Part shown: piece after piece, positions 7,380-9,141 of the stretch
How the letters are laid out: the number at the start of each line of letters is the position of its first letter
How positions within the stretch are numbered: position 1 is the first letter of the stretch
NCBI GenBank assembly: GCA_902494605.1
Contig: CABUUG010000071.1
Coordinates: 1 to 9,141, forward strand
Source: an uncultured Collinsella sp.
GTDB taxonomy: Bacteria; Actinomycetota; Coriobacteriia; Coriobacteriales; Coriobacteriaceae
Reading direction: 5' to 3'
Length of the DNA: 9,141 nt
Notes under the pieces: model-generated
Databases searched by the model: none
Seen by the model: only the letters and a program-made list of their open reading frames with translations
What the model was told of the DNA's origin: nothing
Made by a program: the position numbers and the translations under genes

Positions 7380-7440
7380 GTATTACCAAACGTTACAGAT
7401 GATGTAATACGTTTGAACATTGGACGCCCTGTGCCACAAT
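7380..7440 (+). promoter_or_regulatory. Candidate ansA promoter with an upstream imperfect dyad
   Basis: TTGAAC (7413-7418) and CACAAT (7435-7440), 16 bases apart, each match four of six consensus bases and lie about 50 bases before the ansA start. Overlapping the -35, CAAACGTTAC (7387-7396) mirrors GTAA-TA-CGTTTG (7404-7415) with two extra bases in the right arm. GTATTAC (7380-7386) also mirrors GTAATAC (7404-7410). The dyads could be an operator for a regulator encoded elsewhere. Confidence 0.35.
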
Positions 7441-7491
7441 ACTGCCGAACGACTCCGCCTCTGCGGCGGCAAATACGATAGGAATACCAGC

Positions 7492-8505
7492 ATGAAGCGC
7501 ATCCTTCTCATCGCCACGGGCGGCACCATCGCATCGACCGAGGACGGCAACGGCCTCTCCCCCGCCCTGACCGGTGAGGAGCTCGCCCAGAGCGTCCCCG
7601 AGATCTCGTGCCTCTGCGAGCTCGACGTCGTGCAGCCCATGAACATCGACAGCACCAACATGTGCCCCAGCGACTGGATGCGTATCCGCGACGTCATCGT
7701 CGAGGGCTATGCCGACCACGACGGCTTCGTGATTCTGCACGGCACCGACACCATGAGTTACACCGCGGCAGCGCTTTCCTACCTGATTCAGGACAGCCCC
7801 AAGCCCATCGTGCTCACCGGCTCGCAAAAGCCCATGGGCAACCCCTTCACCGACGCCAAGCTCAACCTGTACCAAAGCCTGCTCTATGCGCTCGACGAGC
7901 ACTCGCACGACGTCTCGATCGTGTTTGGCGGCGTAGCCATTGCCGGCACGCGCGCCCGCAAGCAGCGCACCATGAGCTTTAACGCGTTCATTAGCGTCAA
8001 CTATCCTCCCATCGCCTATATCCGCAACGACCGCATCGTGCGCAACGGGCTTCACGGCACTCACCAGAATGAGAGCCCGGTGCATTTCTACGACAGTATC
8101 GACCCGCGCGTATTTGTCCTTAAGCTGACGCCCGGCGTGAACCCGGGTATCCTAGACGCCCTAGCCGATAGCTACGATGCTGTAATTCTTGAGACCTTTG
8201 GCATTGGCGGTATTCCCGAGTTTGGCGAGTCCGGCGAGTCATTCCAGGAGACGATTTTCCGCTGGGTCGATTCGGGCCGTACTGTCGTTATGACCACGCA
8301 GGTCCCCGAGGAGGGCCTCGACCTGGGTGTTTATGAGGTCGGCCGAGCTTACGCCGATCATCCGGGTATTTTGCGCGGCGACGACATGACCACCGAGACG
8401 CTCGTGGCCAAAACCATGTGGGCGCTCGGCCAGTCACGTGATGCCGCCGAGATCCAGCGCCTGTTCTACAGCCAAGTCAACCACGACCGCATCCCGATGG
8501 CGTAA
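7492..8505 (+). CDS. ansA: L-asparaginase, cytoplasmic type I
   Basis: Hydrolyses L-asparagine to aspartate and ammonia, supplying nitrogen and aspartate. 337 residues, almost the length of E. coli AnsA (338). The first signature ATGGTIAS carries the likely nucleophile T12. The substrate-binding NIDS is at 51-54, the second signature HGTDTMSYTAAALSY (83-97) holds T85-D86, and GTRARK places the likely catalytic lysine at 157. No signal peptide is present, which favours the cytoplasmic type I enzyme over the periplasmic type II. The ATG at 7492 begins directly at the conserved start of the fold. The AGGA 9 bases upstream is a modest ribosome-binding site. An in-frame TTG at 7420 is rejected because it would add unrelated residues across the promoter. 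The gene diverges from guaA and appears to stand alone. Confidence 0.95.
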   Translation: MKRILLIATGGTIASTEDGNGLSPALTGEELAQSVPEISCLCELDVVQPMNIDSTNMCPSDWMRIRDVIVEGYADHDGFVILHGTDTMSYTAAALSYLIQDSPKPIVLTGSQKPMGNPFTDAKLNLYQSLLYALDEHSHDVSIVFGGVAIAGTRARKQRTMSFNAFISVNYPPIAYIRNDRIVRNGLHGTHQNESPVHFYDSIDPRVFVLKLTPGVNPGILDALADSYDAVILETFGIGGIPEFGESGESFQETIFRWVDSGRTVVMTTQVPEEGLDLGVYEVGRAYADHPGILRGDDMTTETLVAKTMWALGQSRDAAEIQRLFYSQVNHDRIPMA

Positions 8506-8513
8506 TTCAGTTG

Positions 8514-8544
8514 TCGACGGGTATCCCCTATTCGATACCCTCGA
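8514..8544. repeat. Interrupted inverted repeat across the convergent ends of ansA and the XRE gene
   Basis: GGGTATC (8519-8525) mirrors GATACCC (8534-8540) with an 8-base loop. The outer TCGA (8514-8517) mirrors TCGA (8541-8544) with one unpaired C on the left. The repeat starts 8 bases after the ansA stop and contains the stop codon of the XRE gene. No T-run follows on either strand, so it is not a textbook intrinsic terminator. It could act as a two-way hairpin end or shield both transcripts. Confidence 0.5.
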
Positions 8545-8746
8545 GAAGCTCTGACACCGTCATGCCGAGTGCGGGTGCAATCTTAAATAGAACCTTGAGC
8601 GTGAAATTTGCCGTCCCATCTTCGATTCGGTCGAGGTAGGGTCGGCTGATTCCTGTCGCCACACAAAAATCAACCTTGGAGATACCAAGGTCCCTGCGTG
8701 TCTCTTCGACCCGCCTGCCAAGAATCTGTTTCGCACGTTCGTCCAT
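8528..8746 (-). CDS. XRE-family (Cro/C1-type) helix-turn-helix regulator
   Basis: 72-residue protein that is almost entirely a five-helix Cro/C1-type DNA-binding domain. Residues about 11-65 show the pattern R-R-VEETRRDLGISKVDFCVATGIS, then RPYLDRIEDG, then the closing helices APALGMTVSELLEG. It should bind DNA as a dimer. Size and layout resemble phage repressors, antitoxins and the controller proteins of some restriction-modification systems, but it is not adjacent to the system in this window. The only ATG that fits the domain is at 8746, and no clear ribosome-binding site precedes it, so expression is probably low. It diverges from an unknown gene, and a perfect 24-bp palindrome stands between the two. 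Self-repression and control of the neighbour is the simplest reading. Confidence 0.88.
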   Translation of the reverse strand: MDERAKQILGRRVEETRRDLGISKVDFCVATGISRPYLDRIEDGTANFTLKVLFKIAPALGMTVSELLEGIE

Positions 8747-8775
8747 GCAGCCGAGTTTGAAATGGAGCCGAACAT

Positions 8776-8799
8776 AAACGTAAACTATAGTTTACGTTT
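8776..8799. promoter_or_regulatory. Perfect 24-bp palindrome between divergent genes, probable XRE operator
   Basis: The half-site AAACGTAAACTA is mirrored exactly by TAGTTTACGTTT about a centre at 8787/8788. It begins 29 bases upstream of the XRE start and ends 23 bases before the divergent start at 8823. The centre contains TATAGT on both strands, which could serve as -10 for either gene, though the matching -35 hexamers are poor (three of six). One dimer bound here could block both promoters. Confidence 0.75.
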
Positions 8800-8822
8800 T
8801 GCCGAATACACAGGAGTTTTCT

Positions 8823-9141
8823 ATGTCGGGTTCTTCGGTCCGCATGTACCGAGCCACGCTTCGCACAAACAGCGCGCCGCCCAAGCTCGTCGTCGTTGAA
8901 GCAGAATGCCTTTCGCCCGATGAGCGCACAGCATTTGCATTGCTATCAAGTCGCGTCGCCGCCGTTCTGGCCCCTTGCCCGGCGCAAGGTGAACTTGCCA
9001 TCCAATGCCAAGCGCACAGCTGCTCGCTCAATCAGGCTGCCGTAATCGCAACCAGCCAACGCGGCCTGCCGCTCCTTTTAGAAGCCGGTATCGCGCTCTG
9101 CCTTCGCGGTGCTGGATACGAAAACGAGGCCGCCGCCGATG
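8823..9141 (+). CDS. Unrecognised protein, N-terminal part only
   Basis: An open frame of 106 codons runs off the right edge. The ATG at 8823 is well supported by AGGAG (8812-8816), about 6 bases upstream, and by its place right after the palindrome. The visible part is rich in Ala, Leu and Cys (Cys at residues 29, 52, 62, 67 and 92) and poor in Lys. I see no signal peptide and no catalytic motif I can name. A loosely hydrophobic stretch (about 82-94, GLPLLLEAGIALC) is too short and mixed to call a membrane segment. I do not recognise the family. Its divergent place beside an XRE regulator suggests that the regulator controls it. A partner in a toxin-antitoxin-like pair is possible but unsupported by sequence. 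Confidence 0.6.
   Translation, partial: MSGSSVRMYRATLRTNSAPPKLVVVEAECLSPDERTAFALLSSRVAAVLAPCPAQGELAIQCQAHSCSLNQAAVIATSQRGLPLLLEAGIALCLRGAGYENEAAAD

Noticed and set aside
7420..7491. Upstream TTG start for ansA
   Set aside because: The conserved asparaginase N-terminus begins at the ATG at 7492, and the upstream 24 codons have no family match.
7224..7491. Purine riboswitch in the guaA leader
   Set aside because: I could not find the three-way junction elements or a matching aptamer sequence on the minus strand.

Overview
This window most likely comes from the chromosome of a GC-rich gut actinobacterium of the Coriobacteriia, probably Collinsella or a close relative. The case rests on the GuaA sequence, codon use rich in GC at third positions, and compact gene layout. 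It is an inference from remembered family sequences, not a database match.

Left part (1-5200, all leftward): a three-gene operon that reads as a Type III restriction-modification system. Its order of transcription is a 55-residue ribbon-helix-helix (RHH) protein, then the Mod methyltransferase (716 residues, DPPY before FSGSGTT), then the Res helicase-nuclease, which runs off the left edge. The genes are packed tightly: the RHH stop shares one base with the mod start, and 2 bases separate mod from res. A perfect 28-bp palindrome made of three TACGTA boxes at 8-bp spacing lies just upstream of the RHH gene and overlaps its likely -10. This suggests that the RHH protein represses its own operon.

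The most striking feature is a run of nine G residues on the coding strand of mod, near codons 86-89 and well before the catalytic motifs. With nine G the frame is open. With eight or ten, translation stops within a few codons. This is the architecture of a phase-variable Type III mod gene (an ON/OFF switch of DNA methylation). The central part of mod is also clearly lower in GC than its flanks, as expected for an exchanged target recognition domain.

5200-5576 is a gene-free stretch with short direct repeats and small dyads. It is followed by the intrinsic terminator of guaA.

Right part: guaA (GMP synthase, leftward, 532 residues) and ansA (cytoplasmic-type L-asparaginase, rightward, 337 residues) are housekeeping genes that diverge from a 268-bp intergenic region. 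After ansA comes a small convergent XRE-family regulator (leftward). It diverges from an unrecognised gene that runs off the right edge, and a perfect 24-bp palindrome lies between them as the likely shared operator. An interrupted hairpin covers the convergent ends of ansA and the XRE gene.

The two DNA-binding genes and the restriction-modification operon are the accessory parts. guaA and ansA are the stable chromosomal background.
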